Of a stretch of 56,477 nucleotides of DNA, positions 38,584 to 47,759 are shown piece by piece (the first letter of the stretch is position 1; every line of letters starts with the position of its first letter). The notes beneath the pieces were generated by a model. That model saw only the letters and a list, made by a program, of their open reading frames with translations. It ran no database searches and had not been told where the DNA came from. Made by a program: the position numbers and the translations under genes. The DNA comes from Bacteroidales bacterium (GTDB lineage Bacteria; Bacteroidota; Bacteroidia; Bacteroidales; JAFGUD01): contig JAFGXO010000032.1 of assembly GCA_016936595.1 (NCBI GenBank), forward strand, positions 1 through 56,477, written 5' to 3'.

Positions 38584-39323
38584 AAATCTTGTAATTTAGT
38601 AATAAGATCTTTCACTTTACGCGAAGCAATTTTAATTTCACCTTTTGATAATTCAATTTTTCCCGATTGGTGAATTGCTTTAATGTGTAAAGGGTTGATA
38701 ATAAAAAACCTCGAAGGTCTTATAAAACCTTGATTTAATAGTTCTTTTTCAAATTCACCTAATCCTTTAGAGGCTTCAATGTGCTTTTCTTGAGTAGATG
38801 TATGAATGTATGAACAGCTCTGACCTTTAACGGTTTCTAAAAAAATAATATCTTTATAATCAACAAAATAAGTTCTGCTAAACGACGATATAATACATTT
38901 TTTAAACGACGAAGCAAGTTGTTTTTTTAGGTTTTGAATATTATAAGTTTCGGCAATTTTGTTTCTTAATCTGTTAATGCTACATTCAAGTTCTTCTTTA
39001 TCAATAGGTTTTAACAAAAAATAAACAGCTTCGTGCCTTAAAGCTTCAATAGCATATTCTTTGTGAGCGGTAGTAAAAATAATGTAAGGAGTAATATCAA
39101 ATTCTTCTATTTGTTCGATTATTTCAAAGGCTTGTTTTCCAAATAGTTGAACGTCAAGAAAAACAAGATTAGGTTTTTGGTTAATAATTAAATTTGTGGC
39201 ATCTTCTACTTTAGCAGCGGTTCCAACAATTTTAATATCGTTGTAAGGAGAAAGAAGTTTTTGTAATAATTGTTGTTCAATTGCTTCGTCTTCGATTATA
39301 ACTGCGGTAATTTTTTGATCCAT
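38580..39323 (-). CDS. LytTR-family response regulator
   Basis: VIIEDEAIEQQLLQKLL; LVFLDVQL; FTTAHKEYAIEAL; LytTR C-terminal domain IIFLETVKGQSCSYIHT...FIRPSRFFIINPLHI. Confidence 0.93.
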   Translation of the reverse strand: MDQKITAVIIEDEAIEQQLLQKLLSPYNDIKIVGTAAKVEDATNLIINQKPNLVFLDVQLFGKQAFEIIEQIEEFDITPYIIFTTAHKEYAIEALRHEAVYFLLKPIDKEELECSINRLRNKIAETYNIQNLKKQLASSFKKCIISSFSRTYFVDYKDIIFLETVKGQSCSYIHTSTQEKHIEASKGLGEFEKELLNQGFIRPSRFFIINPLHIKAIHQSGKIELSKGEIKIASRKVKDLITKLQDF

Positions 39324-39350
39324 ATAACGGTATAAAAATTTAAGTCAAAA

Positions 39351-42266
39351 TTATAAAATTTTTGATGGAATAAAAATTTCAATCCTGGTGCCTTTAAGTT
39401 TGTATTTGTAAAGATCAATAATTTTGTAACTTATATTTGTTTTGTATCTGCTGTTGTAGAGTTTAATAATTTCGTTAATAATTTTTAATCCCTGTCCTGA
39501 ATTTATTTTTTTAATGTTTTTAGATGCTTCAAACCCCATTCCGTTGTCTTGTACAGCAAAAACAACAGTGTTTTTGATTAAAGTTCCGTCAATTAATAAT
39601 TTCCCGCCGGTTTCAAGGTGTTCTAAACCGTGTTTTATAGCGTTTTCAACAAAAGTTTGAATAATCATTTGAGGCACTTTAATTGATAAATTTATTTTAG
39701 GATCAATTTTGAATTCGTATTCAAATCTGTTTTCAAATCTAAATTTTTGAATATTAATAAATTTCTCAACAAAAATAAGTTCGTCTTTTAATGATCTTTG
39801 AATGCTTTTTTGGTCTTCCTGAACTTGCCTGATTAGTGCGGTTAATTTTGTAGTATAATCGTAAGCAGTATCTTGATTTTGAGTGTAAATAGCCCCCGAA
39901 ATATTTGCGATGGCGTTGTATAAAAAGTGTGGATAAAGTTGATTTGAGAATGAGTGAAATTGCAGGTCAATTATTTTACGCTTGTGTTCTCTGCGTTTGT
40001 AAATAAATCTAACACCACCGAGCGTAAGTAAAAAAGTAAGAAGAACAATAGCCGAAACATAAATATATTTAAACCATGTTTTTTGCCATAATGCTTCTTG
40101 TATTTCAAAACTCCATTCGGTAGGATTATCATTCCAAACTCCGCTTTCGTTACAAGCCCAAACTTTAAAAACGTAGTTGCCCGGAGGTAAATTTGTATAA
40201 GTAGCTGTCCTTTTTTTAGTAGGCGGCGACACGGCTTTGTCGTATCCTTTAAGCTGGTATTTATACAATACTTGTTTAGGTGCTCTATGGGAAATACCTG
40301 TGTATGAGATGCTTATGTTATTTTGAGAGTAGTCTAAATTAAATATAGAGTCATGGATTGTAAAGATTTCAAGGTTTTTGTCTGAGTATGTTTTTTGAGT
40401 AATTAAAGTAATTGGAGGCGTAAAATTTTCGGTTAATTTTAGGGGATTAAATTTAACAACATGAGATTTTGTTGCCACCCAAATGTTGCCTTTTGAGTCT
40501 TTAAAAATACCGTTTAAAATTACTTCTACTCCTAAAAAACCGCTGGAATGATCATAAAATCGAATAGTTGTATCTTGGTTTTGGTACATTGTATTCAAGT
40601 TTAGTAATCCAATTCCGCGAACTAATCCAATAATTAGAGTATGGTTATTGCTACCGTTAATTGCAGTAATGTTTGTTTTTAGTTCGGGGTGGTTAACTTT
40701 TGTAAAGTTGTTATAATCATAAACAAAAAGCCCGTTTAAAGCACCAATCCATAAATTGCCCGTGTAATCTTTGTAAATGGTCATTGCTCCCATTATTGGC
40801 AGGGAATCTTGATTAAAAAAAACAGTGTTTTTATAGTTGTACATTCCAATTTCTTGACTTGTGCAAAAATAAATATTTCCATCGGAGCCTTTTTCAATGT
40901 CGGTTACGGGTTGGTAATTTGTATTTGAAGAATTATTTATTATTTCAAAAGTTTTAAAATCGGGTTTAGTAATAAAAATGCCGTTTGAAGTACCAATAAA
41001 AATTTTGTTATTAGAAGTATCTTCGTATATGCAATATTGTTTGTCGAGGGCATCGAATTTAATTTTTTCAAATTTTTGTTCTTTAAATAAATATATGAAG
41101 TTTTGATTGGTTGTAAAAACAACTGTTCCGTTTGAAAGTTTAGTTGCTCCATAATTAAACGCAAATTTTTTGCCACTGGTTTTGTTTTCAATATCTGCAA
41201 TTTGCTCAATAAGTTTAGGGCTTGCAAGTTTTATGTTGTTTTTTTTGTAATTAAAAAAAGATAAACTTCTATTATCAATAGAAAATTGGTAAGAAGATGT
41301 AAACCAAATATCTCCAACAGCATCTTCAACAATAGAAGTTAAACCGTGGTTAATTTCATACAAATCGGTAAAATTTTGAAATGCAGTAATTCTGTACAAA
41401 CCATTTTCGCTTCCTACCCAAATATTTTCTTGGTTATCTATTAAAATGTCTATAATTCCTTGTTTTTCAGTTATTTTGCTTGTGTTTTTTTCGGAAGAAA
41501 AGGAGTAAATCGTATTTGTGTTTTGATTGAAGCTGATAAATTCGCCGGTTTTTAGTATTGTTTTAATTTTTGAGTTAGGTATTATTGCAATTGTTGTATC
41601 AATTTTATTGTTATTAAATCTGTAAATAGAATCGTCTGAAATAAAATAGATGTAGCCAAATTTATCGCTAAAGCAATATTCAAAACAACTTTTATTGGTG
41701 TATTTAAATTTAGAAGAGTCGGGCACAGAAAAAACGCCTAATTCGCTTATTGAAAATAAGTATTTATTTTTTGGGGAATAAAAAAGATCAAATATCCACT
41801 GATTATTAAATGCTCCCAAAGAATTAAATTTATTGTTTTTAAATGAATATATTGTTTGTTTGTAAAAACCAACATCTAAAATCCAAATATTGTTTTCAAA
41901 ATCAATTTCAAAATCCTGAAATTTACTGGCAGAATCTAAAGAAAAAGATGTGAATTTATTGTTTTGAAATTTGTTAACGCTTTTACGATTTAAAACCCAA
42001 ATATTGCCGTTTAAATCTTCAAGTATTTTTACAATATAGTTTTCGGCTAATCCCTCAAAAGTTGTGTAGTTTATAAATTCAAAGCCGTCAAATTTACTTA
42101 GACCTCCTTGAGTTCCAATCCAAATATAACCTTTAGAATCCTGGAATAGAGTAGTAATATGCGACTGAACTAAACCGTCGGCAGGTGAATAATAAACGAA
42201 ATCTGTTTGTGATTTTGCGTTAATGAACAAAAAAAGAGTAATTATTACAAGAGATATTCTTTTCAA
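39351..42266 (-). CDS. Two-component propeller sensor histidine kinase (LytS-type His_kinase, Y_Y_Y domain)
   Basis: Reg_prop repeats (GLVQSHITTLFQDSKGYIWIGTQGGLSKFDG); YTNLPPGNYVFKVWACN; NQLYPHFLYNAIANISGAI. Confidence 0.92.
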   Translation of the reverse strand: MKRISLVIITLFLFINAKSQTDFVYYSPADGLVQSHITTLFQDSKGYIWIGTQGGLSKFDGFEFINYTTFEGLAENYIVKILEDLNGNIWVLNRKSVNKFQNNKFTSFSLDSASKFQDFEIDFENNIWILDVGFYKQTIYSFKNNKFNSLGAFNNQWIFDLFYSPKNKYLFSISELGVFSVPDSSKFKYTNKSCFEYCFSDKFGYIYFISDDSIYRFNNNKIDTTIAIIPNSKIKTILKTGEFISFNQNTNTIYSFSSEKNTSKITEKQGIIDILIDNQENIWVGSENGLYRITAFQNFTDLYEINHGLTSIVEDAVGDIWFTSSYQFSIDNRSLSFFNYKKNNIKLASPKLIEQIADIENKTSGKKFAFNYGATKLSNGTVVFTTNQNFIYLFKEQKFEKIKFDALDKQYCIYEDTSNNKIFIGTSNGIFITKPDFKTFEIINNSSNTNYQPVTDIEKGSDGNIYFCTSQEIGMYNYKNTVFFNQDSLPIMGAMTIYKDYTGNLWIGALNGLFVYDYNNFTKVNHPELKTNITAINGSNNHTLIIGLVRGIGLLNLNTMYQNQDTTIRFYDHSSGFLGVEVILNGIFKDSKGNIWVATKSHVVKFNPLKLTENFTPPITLITQKTYSDKNLEIFTIHDSIFNLDYSQNNISISYTGISHRAPKQVLYKYQLKGYDKAVSPPTKKRTATYTNLPPGNYVFKVWACNESGVWNDNPTEWSFEIQEALWQKTWFKYIYVSAIVLLTFLLTLGGVRFIYKRREHKRKIIDLQFHSFSNQLYPHFLYNAIANISGAIYTQNQDTAYDYTTKLTALIRQVQEDQKSIQRSLKDELIFVEKFINIQKFRFENRFEYEFKIDPKINLSIKVPQMIIQTFVENAIKHGLEHLETGGKLLIDGTLIKNTVVFAVQDNGMGFEASKNIKKINSGQGLKIINEIIKLYNSRYKTNISYKIIDLYKYKLKGTRIEIFIPSKIL

Positions 42267-42338
42267 ATAAAAATAGATTTTTTAGCAATGAGTAATCAAC
42301 AAAAGTAACAATTTTTATCGATTTTTTAAAATAAAAAA

Positions 42339-42366
42339 AGCCCTAATCAAAATAATGAAAAGGGCT
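42339..42366 (-). terminator. Terminator between small secreted protein and histidine kinase gene
   Basis: minus strand AGCCCT...AGGGCT followed by T-run. Confidence 0.6.
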
Positions 42367-42388
42367 AATTAGTTTTAAAAACAAAGAA

Positions 42389-42799
42389 TTATTTATAGAA
42401 AACCATAAATTTGATTTGATAAGAAGAATAAGAAGAATAGCTATCGTAGTTTTTCATTACAATTTTCATTTCTCTTGTTGTGTAGCAAGTAAATTCAATA
42501 ACTTCTACGTTATCATCAGTTGTTGATTTGTCGTACAAAGAACCATCATCATCGTATAAATAAAGGTCAGCATCATTTACGCCGTCATCTTCGGGGAAAC
42601 AAACAACTACATAGTCATTTCCTGAATAAAATGTTTTCCACTCAGAAAAAGTTTCTCCTTCACTTAAATAAGCATATTTTGTTAGTGAAAGGCTGTAACC
42701 TTCGTTTTCCATTAATTCTTGAACTTCTCTTTCAGTGCTTTGCGAGAATGCAACAGTAGCAATAGCTACGATAAATAAAGATAGTAATAACTTTTTCAT
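42389..42799 (-). CDS. Small secreted protein, paralog A
   Basis: Signal peptide; WKTFYSGNDYVVVCFPEDDGVNDADLYLYDDDGSLYDK; KNYDSYSSYSSY. Confidence 0.75.
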   Translation of the reverse strand: MKKLLLSLFIVAIATVAFSQSTEREVQELMENEGYSLSLTKYAYLSEGETFSEWKTFYSGNDYVVVCFPEDDGVNDADLYLYDDDGSLYDKSTTDDNVEVIEFTCYTTREMKIVMKNYDSYSSYSSYQIKFMVFYK

Positions 42800-43009
42800 A
42801 TTTTATTTTTTTAAGTTTGAGTAAATTTACGTAATAACTATTAAATAAGTTTGTTGTTTTCTTGTTTTTTGTACGAAAATGCAAATTTGGGTAATGAACA
42901 ATCATTTTTAAGGTATTAAAACATATCAATTCTAAATTTATAAAAAGATATTTTGACAAAAATTGTTGATTTTTTTGGAGTTTAGTCTTGTAATTATTTG
43001 TTAAACAAA

Positions 43010-43039
43010 AAAAGAGCCTCAATTTTTTGAGGCTCTTTT
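43010..43039 (-). terminator. Terminator between tandem paralogs
   Basis: AAAAGAGCCTC-aatttttt-GAGGCTCTTTT. Confidence 0.8.
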
Positions 43040-43056
43040 GTGTGATTTTGTATCAA

Positions 43057-43476
43057 TTATTTCCAAAAAACTAAAACGTGAACTTTGTATCTACTTGAAC
43101 TTGAATAGCTGTCGTAGTTTTTAATTTTAACTTTTAGTCTTTGGTCAGATGTACCACTGTAAGTTAAAATTTCCATTTGATTGTCTGTTGTTCCTTTGTC
43201 AATTTCATTTCCATATTCGTCAATTAAATATAGATCAAGATCATACACTCCTTCTTCTTCAGGGAAAGCAACAATAATATATTCATTCCCCGAGTAAAAA
43301 GTTTTCCAAAAATGGTCAAAATCGTCTTCAGCAAGATAAGTTTCGTATTCGTCTGAAGAAACATCGTAACCTGCGGCATCCATTAGCTTAATTAAATTGT
43401 CTGCTTCATAATAACTTTGAGCAAACGTACTTCCAGCAAATGCGAAGAAAATTGCAATAACAAATAATTTTTTCAT
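43057..43476 (-). CDS. Small secreted protein, paralog B
   Basis: Signal peptide; WKTFYSGNEYIIVAFPEEEGVYDLDLYLIDEYGNEIDKGTTD; KNYDSYSSSSRY. Confidence 0.75.
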   Translation of the reverse strand: MKKLFVIAIFFAFAGSTFAQSYYEADNLIKLMDAAGYDVSSDEYETYLAEDDFDHFWKTFYSGNEYIIVAFPEEEGVYDLDLYLIDEYGNEIDKGTTDNQMEILTYSGTSDQRLKVKIKNYDSYSSSSRYKVHVLVFWK

Positions 43477-43652
43477 AACAGTAAATTTTTAAAATTTGTG
43501 TAAAAGTATTTTTTATTTTTATTAAAATCAACTTTTTTTTTGTTTTTTTGATGAAACTACAATTTACAAACATGAGTGGGCAAATATTAAAGTTAAAATT
43601 TTATTTGCTTAACTAAGAATTTATTTAATGTTTTTTAAAATATAATTTTAAT

Positions 43653-44126
43653 ATGAAAGAAATAGAGAGAAAATTCCTCTTGGAGGCTATTCCGAAAGAT
43701 ATTTACATTGTTGAAAAAATAAATATAGAGCAGTATTATTTGTGTTCCGATAATGGTTTTGTTACAAGAATTAGGAAGATTGATGAAGTTTATAATGTTG
43801 GTTTTAAAACCGGTAGTGGACTTGAACGCTTGGAAAAGGAGATTTTAATTAGCGAGAATGATTTTAATGATTTGAAGAAGATGAAGATTGAACGAAAAAT
43901 TCGCAAATTTAGGCATATTTGTAAAATTGATGAATATAAAATTGAAATAGACGAATTTAGAGATAATTTGCAAGGTTTGCTTGTTGCGGAGGTTGAGTTT
44001 TTAAGTTTAAATGATGCCGAAAATTTTACGCCTCTAAGTTGGTTCGGCATTGAATTAACTAACGACATGAGGTTTACAAATGCACAATTATCAAAACTTA
44101 AAGATTTGACTTATTTACATTTGTAA
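43653..44126 (+). CDS. CYTH domain protein (adenylate cyclase/thiamine triphosphatase-like)
   Basis: MKEIERKFLLEAIP; EQYYLCSDNGFVTRIRKI; KIEIDEFRDNLQGLLVAEVEF. Confidence 0.9.
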   Translation: MKEIERKFLLEAIPKDIYIVEKINIEQYYLCSDNGFVTRIRKIDEVYNVGFKTGSGLERLEKEILISENDFNDLKKMKIERKIRKFRHICKIDEYKIEIDEFRDNLQGLLVAEVEFLSLNDAENFTPLSWFGIELTNDMRFTNAQLSKLKDLTYLHL

Positions 44127-44807
44127 TAATTTTGACCAGTTGCCAATTAGCGAGTTATATTTTTTGCTCTCAAGTAAAAGTTGAGCAAATTTTTTGCGAG
44201 GAATTGTTTTGCACCCAAGTGAGCTTAAGTGGTTGTTTGGCATCTGGCAATCAATAAATAAAAAGTTGTTTTTTTCAAGTATTTTGCACATTGATATAAA
44301 TGCAAATTTTGAAGCATTTGTTTGATAAGAAAACATTGATTCTCCAAAAAAAGCGTTATTCAACGAAATGCCGTATAAACCTCCAACAAGTTTTTTGTTT
44401 TGCCATGTTTCAAATGAGTGTGCGTATCCTTTTTTGTGCAATTTTATGTAGTTTTTTAGCATATTATCTGTTATCCAAGTGCCGTCTTGTTTTTTTCGTT
44501 TTATTTTTTGACAATTAGATATAACTTGCTCAAAATCAGCATCTATTTTAAGTTCAAAAATATTTTGGTTGAAGTAAACATTCATGCTTTTGCTGATTTT
44601 AACCTCCGACGGACTCATAACAGCTCTTGGGTTTGGCGACCACCAAAGTATATGTTGTTCTTCGTTAAACCAGGGGAATATTCCTTTAGAGTATGCTTCA
44701 ATAATCCATGTTGGATTTAATAGTCCGCCAACAGCAAGCAAGCCGTCTTCATTTGCGTTCTCTATTTCAGGAAAAGAGGGTGGATCAAACGGGAGCAGAA
44801 AAAACAT
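44115..44807 (-). CDS. aat: Leucyl/phenylalanyl-tRNA--protein transferase
   Basis: PPSFPEIENANEDGLLAVGGLLNPTWIIEAYSKGIFPWFNEEQHILWWSPNPRAVM; GGLYGISLNNAFFGESMFS; IDCQMPNNHLSSLG. Confidence 0.97.
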   Translation of the reverse strand: MFFLLPFDPPSFPEIENANEDGLLAVGGLLNPTWIIEAYSKGIFPWFNEEQHILWWSPNPRAVMSPSEVKISKSMNVYFNQNIFELKIDADFEQVISNCQKIKRKKQDGTWITDNMLKNYIKLHKKGYAHSFETWQNKKLVGGLYGISLNNAFFGESMFSYQTNASKFAFISMCKILEKNNFLFIDCQMPNNHLSSLGCKTIPRKKFAQLLLESKKYNSLIGNWSKLLQM

Positions 44808-44837
44808 TTTTTTGATTTTTTTGTGAATAGATAATTT

Positions 44838-45134
44838 TTAGTTTAACCCTCCTCTTTGGACTATTGCAGATAAACCGCAGTTAACTAATTTATCTTTCAT
44901 TTTTTTCATTTCTTCAAATTCGCCGGTTTTTACTACGCTGCTTCCGGTGTGGTGTATAATTATTGCAAATTTAAAAGCTATTTCATGGGTAAGTTCGCAA
45001 ATTTCTATAAAGCAATTAATTACGTGTTCAAAGGAGTTAATATCATCATTAAAAACAATTAGAGAGGCGTCAAAATCGTTTGTAGTTTTAGGTTTTGTTT
45101 TGGTTCGTTTTTTTTCTTTAGTATTCGGATCCAT
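44838..45134 (-). CDS. clpS: ATP-dependent Clp protease adaptor ClpS
   Basis: LIVFNDDINSFEHVINCFIEICELTHEIAFKFAIIIHHTGSSVVKTGEFEEM. Confidence 0.95.
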   Translation of the reverse strand: MDPNTKEKKRTKTKPKTTNDFDASLIVFNDDINSFEHVINCFIEICELTHEIAFKFAIIIHHTGSSVVKTGEFEEMKKMKDKLVNCGLSAIVQRGGLN

Positions 45135-45348
45135 TTTGTGAAATTTTTAATGCCTGACTGTTGCAAAGATAATTGATTTTAATTAAAATTTCACAAAAAA
45201 AACATTGTTCGGTTAAGCGAAATAATGGATTTATAAAAATTTATTATTTGTAAAAATATTGAACTGTTCTGTTTAGGTTATTACCAAAATAAACAATGTT
45301 TAGTTCTACTTTACGAAGTTATAAAATGCTTATTTACATTAAAATGCG

Positions 45349-45420
45349 TTACATTCCCGATGATAAACCTGAGAGGGTTTGCACATGAATAACCGCAGGT
45401 GCAACCGGTGGATAAATACT
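45349..45420. repeat. Compact structured intergenic repeat-like element
   Basis: Hairpins AAACC-tgagag-GGTTT and TTGCAC-atgaataaccgcag-GTGCAA; no ORF. Confidence 0.4.
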
Positions 45421-45527
45421 TGAATGATATGGTCTCATTTTTTATTTCCTTGCTTCAAAAATAAAAAAAAACGAATAAAAAACTTGAAAAAAGAATTTTA
45501 TTCGTTGTTTTTTTAATTTGATTTTTT

Positions 45528-46157
45528 TTATTGTTTTAAATAGGTATAACCTCCTATTTCAAGAGTAGTTGCATCTATAAAATTATAGCTCATAGTATAA
45601 TTGCCTACATTTGGAATGTTTAAATATAATTGTTTTGAACCTTCATTATAGGAAAAAGTTCCAATATCTGTTCGAGTTACACCTGTTGAACCATTGAATT
45701 TGTTATATTGAAAAGAGTTGTCTGCATTAAAAGTGTATTTGGCATAACTATTCTCATGTTCGAAATCCCAAGCATCATCTCTCCAAGCACCAATAAATGG
45801 ATTACTTGGTGTTGATGGTCCACTTTGCAGTACAGAAACAATCTGTACCATACCATCTTTTGTTGTTACTGTAATGTTACCACTTCTTGAACTTTCGGTT
45901 GTGTTTTCCTGATAAGTTACCGAAAATGCACCGTTGTCTTCACCTGATGCTGTTCCCACTGTCAGCCAACTTTGGTCTGCTGTTGCTGTCCAACTTGTGT
46001 TGCTGGTAACATTTATTGAGAAACTACCCGCTTCTTTTGCTAAACTCTGGCTTGTTGGCGATAAAGTTAGCAACTCTTCTTTATTACAACCAGTGAAACT
46101 AATCACTACTGCCATTAAGGCAACCGCCACAATACTGAAAAAATTTTTCTTTTTCAT
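45528..46157 (-). CDS. BACON-domain lipoprotein
   Basis: VISFTGCNKEE lipobox; LTLSPTSQSLAKEAGSFSINVTSNTSWTATADQSWLTVGTASGEDNGAFSVTYQENTTESSRSGNITVTT. Confidence 0.9.
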   Translation of the reverse strand: MKKKNFFSIVAVALMAVVISFTGCNKEELLTLSPTSQSLAKEAGSFSINVTSNTSWTATADQSWLTVGTASGEDNGAFSVTYQENTTESSRSGNITVTTKDGMVQIVSVLQSGPSTPSNPFIGAWRDDAWDFEHENSYAKYTFNADNSFQYNKFNGSTGVTRTDIGTFSYNEGSKQLYLNIPNVGNYTMSYNFIDATTLEIGGYTYLKQ

Positions 46158-46221
46158 AAAAATAATTATTTGTTTGCCGTCAATTCCCCAAAAAGCAAGA
46201 TTAAATTAATTTTAATTATAA

Positions 46222-46387
46222 AAAAGCGTGGGAACTGTAACTTATCCGTTTTCAGAGGTATCGCCAAACACCCACAGTTACAAATAAGAACAGCCCACGC
46301 CACAAGCGTGAGCATTCGTCTTATTTCTTGTAACTGTTTTGAAAATTGGCGATTTTCTGAAAACAAGAAAATAAGCTAAACGCTTTT
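46222..46387. repeat. 166-bp imperfect palindrome with terminal inverted repeats (MITE- or attC-like)
   Basis: AAAAGCG...CGCTTTT ends; internal paired blocks GTTTTCAGA/TCTGAAAAC, TCGCCA/TGGCGA, CAGTTACAA/TTGTAACTG, AATAAGA/TCTTATT, CACGC-cacaa-GCGTG. Confidence 0.65.
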
Positions 46388-46455
46388 AACTTTTAATATT
46401 TTAATTTTTTATACCATTGGCACTATTTTAATTTGATTGCAAAAATAATATTTTT

Positions 46456-47088
46456 TTAAACAAACAATTTTATTTGTTCCTGAATTTCTTTTTTTACTTC
46501 TTCCCAACTAACTTTTTTAATCATTATTGGGTTAATTTCTGTATCGGCATCTTCAAAATATCCAAGACTTTTTACTACATGAAAATAATTTACATTAGGA
46601 AATTTCTTTTTAAATAAATCAAACATTTCTTTGAGTGTAAATTCTTTAAGCAAAAAGTAAATGTCAAAAAAATCTTTTTTTGACCCACGATTTCCAATTG
46701 CTGAAAGTTTCATTGGAATTATATCTTCTTTTGAAAGCATTCTAATTCCGTCTATTTCAAGAACTTTTTCAATTAACGGATAAGGATATTTTATGATGTC
46801 AATCTTTATATAATTGTTTGAATTGTCTGGATACTCAATTTTGTTTATTACTGAATTTTCAAACTCTGTAACAATTTCTAATTTGTAGTTTTTTCTTAAT
46901 TCCGATAATATTTGTTGTGGTTCAAAATCAATGTCCGCAAACAAATCTAAATCCACAGAAATTCTGTGTCCGAGCTGTAAAGCAAGTGCAGTTCCGCCAA
47001 CAAGATTAAATGGCTTTAAGCATTTTTCTTGCATTAACTTTTTTAAAAGTTCCAAAGTTTTTGGATAGACTGCGGTGTATTGTAGCAT
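46456..47088 (-). CDS. AbiEii/AbiGii-type nucleotidyltransferase (putative toxin)
   Basis: FNLVGGTALALQLGHRISVDLDLFADIDF nucleotidyltransferase motif; SKKDFFDIYFLLK. Confidence 0.88.
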   Translation of the reverse strand: MLQYTAVYPKTLELLKKLMQEKCLKPFNLVGGTALALQLGHRISVDLDLFADIDFEPQQILSELRKNYKLEIVTEFENSVINKIEYPDNSNNYIKIDIIKYPYPLIEKVLEIDGIRMLSKEDIIPMKLSAIGNRGSKKDFFDIYFLLKEFTLKEMFDLFKKKFPNVNYFHVVKSLGYFEDADTEINPIMIKKVSWEEVKKEIQEQIKLFV

Positions 47089-47333
47089 TTGAATTCTGTT
47101 TTTGGTATATTAAAATAAAAACTGCAAAAATTTAATGTTCTTTTATCTAAAAATTTCATCTTTTGGATTTCTTCTTTAATTTTTTCTATTCCGTAAAATA
47201 TTTTTAATTGCTCCCAATCCTGTATATTTCCACGCAAAAGTATCCTGTTGATAATATGTCGTGCATTTTTTTCAAAATCTGCACTTTCAATATCAACGTC
47301 CCAAAATAATGATTTATCAAGTTCAAATTCCAT
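47043..47333 (-). CDS. Small protein overlapping AbiEii gene, putative antitoxin (DUF6922-like)
   Basis: LFWDVDIESADFEKNARHIINRILLRGNIQDWEQLKIFYG; 46-nt overlap with downstream toxin. Confidence 0.75.
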   Translation of the reverse strand: MEFELDKSLFWDVDIESADFEKNARHIINRILLRGNIQDWEQLKIFYGIEKIKEEIQKMKFLDKRTLNFCSFYFNIPKTEFKCYNTPQSIQKLWNF

Positions 47334-47759
47334 TTGTTATTTCAAGTTTGTTTTATAATGCAAATTTACGAAAATTATTATTTAAAAACTTAATTCTTTC
47401 TTATTTTTTTTTTAGTTGACCATATCAAATCGCAGTTATTATTTGCCACGCATTGCATACGAGGTTATTCATATTAAAGTACTGTCGGGCTTGAAGCTAA
47501 TTACTTAAAATAGTGAGGTATAATTAGAATACAACTATCTTTGGGGAGTGTTTTGATCAGAGCAAATTATCTGAAACTATTCCACGTAATTTTTTTAAAA
47601 AAGAAAAATTATGATATATGAAAAACTTTTAGACGATATTGTTTGCAATGTTTTACTGCAATAGAAGCTATTCTTTTAGCTGGTCATATTTAGCGAGATG
47701 AAAAATATTTTATTTTTTTAATTTTTTATTGTTGATAAAGGCAAAATTAATTATAAGAA

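Noticed and set aside
46456-47333. Complete canonical AbiE system
   Set aside because: The partner lacks AbiEi wHTH features; reported only as AbiE-like
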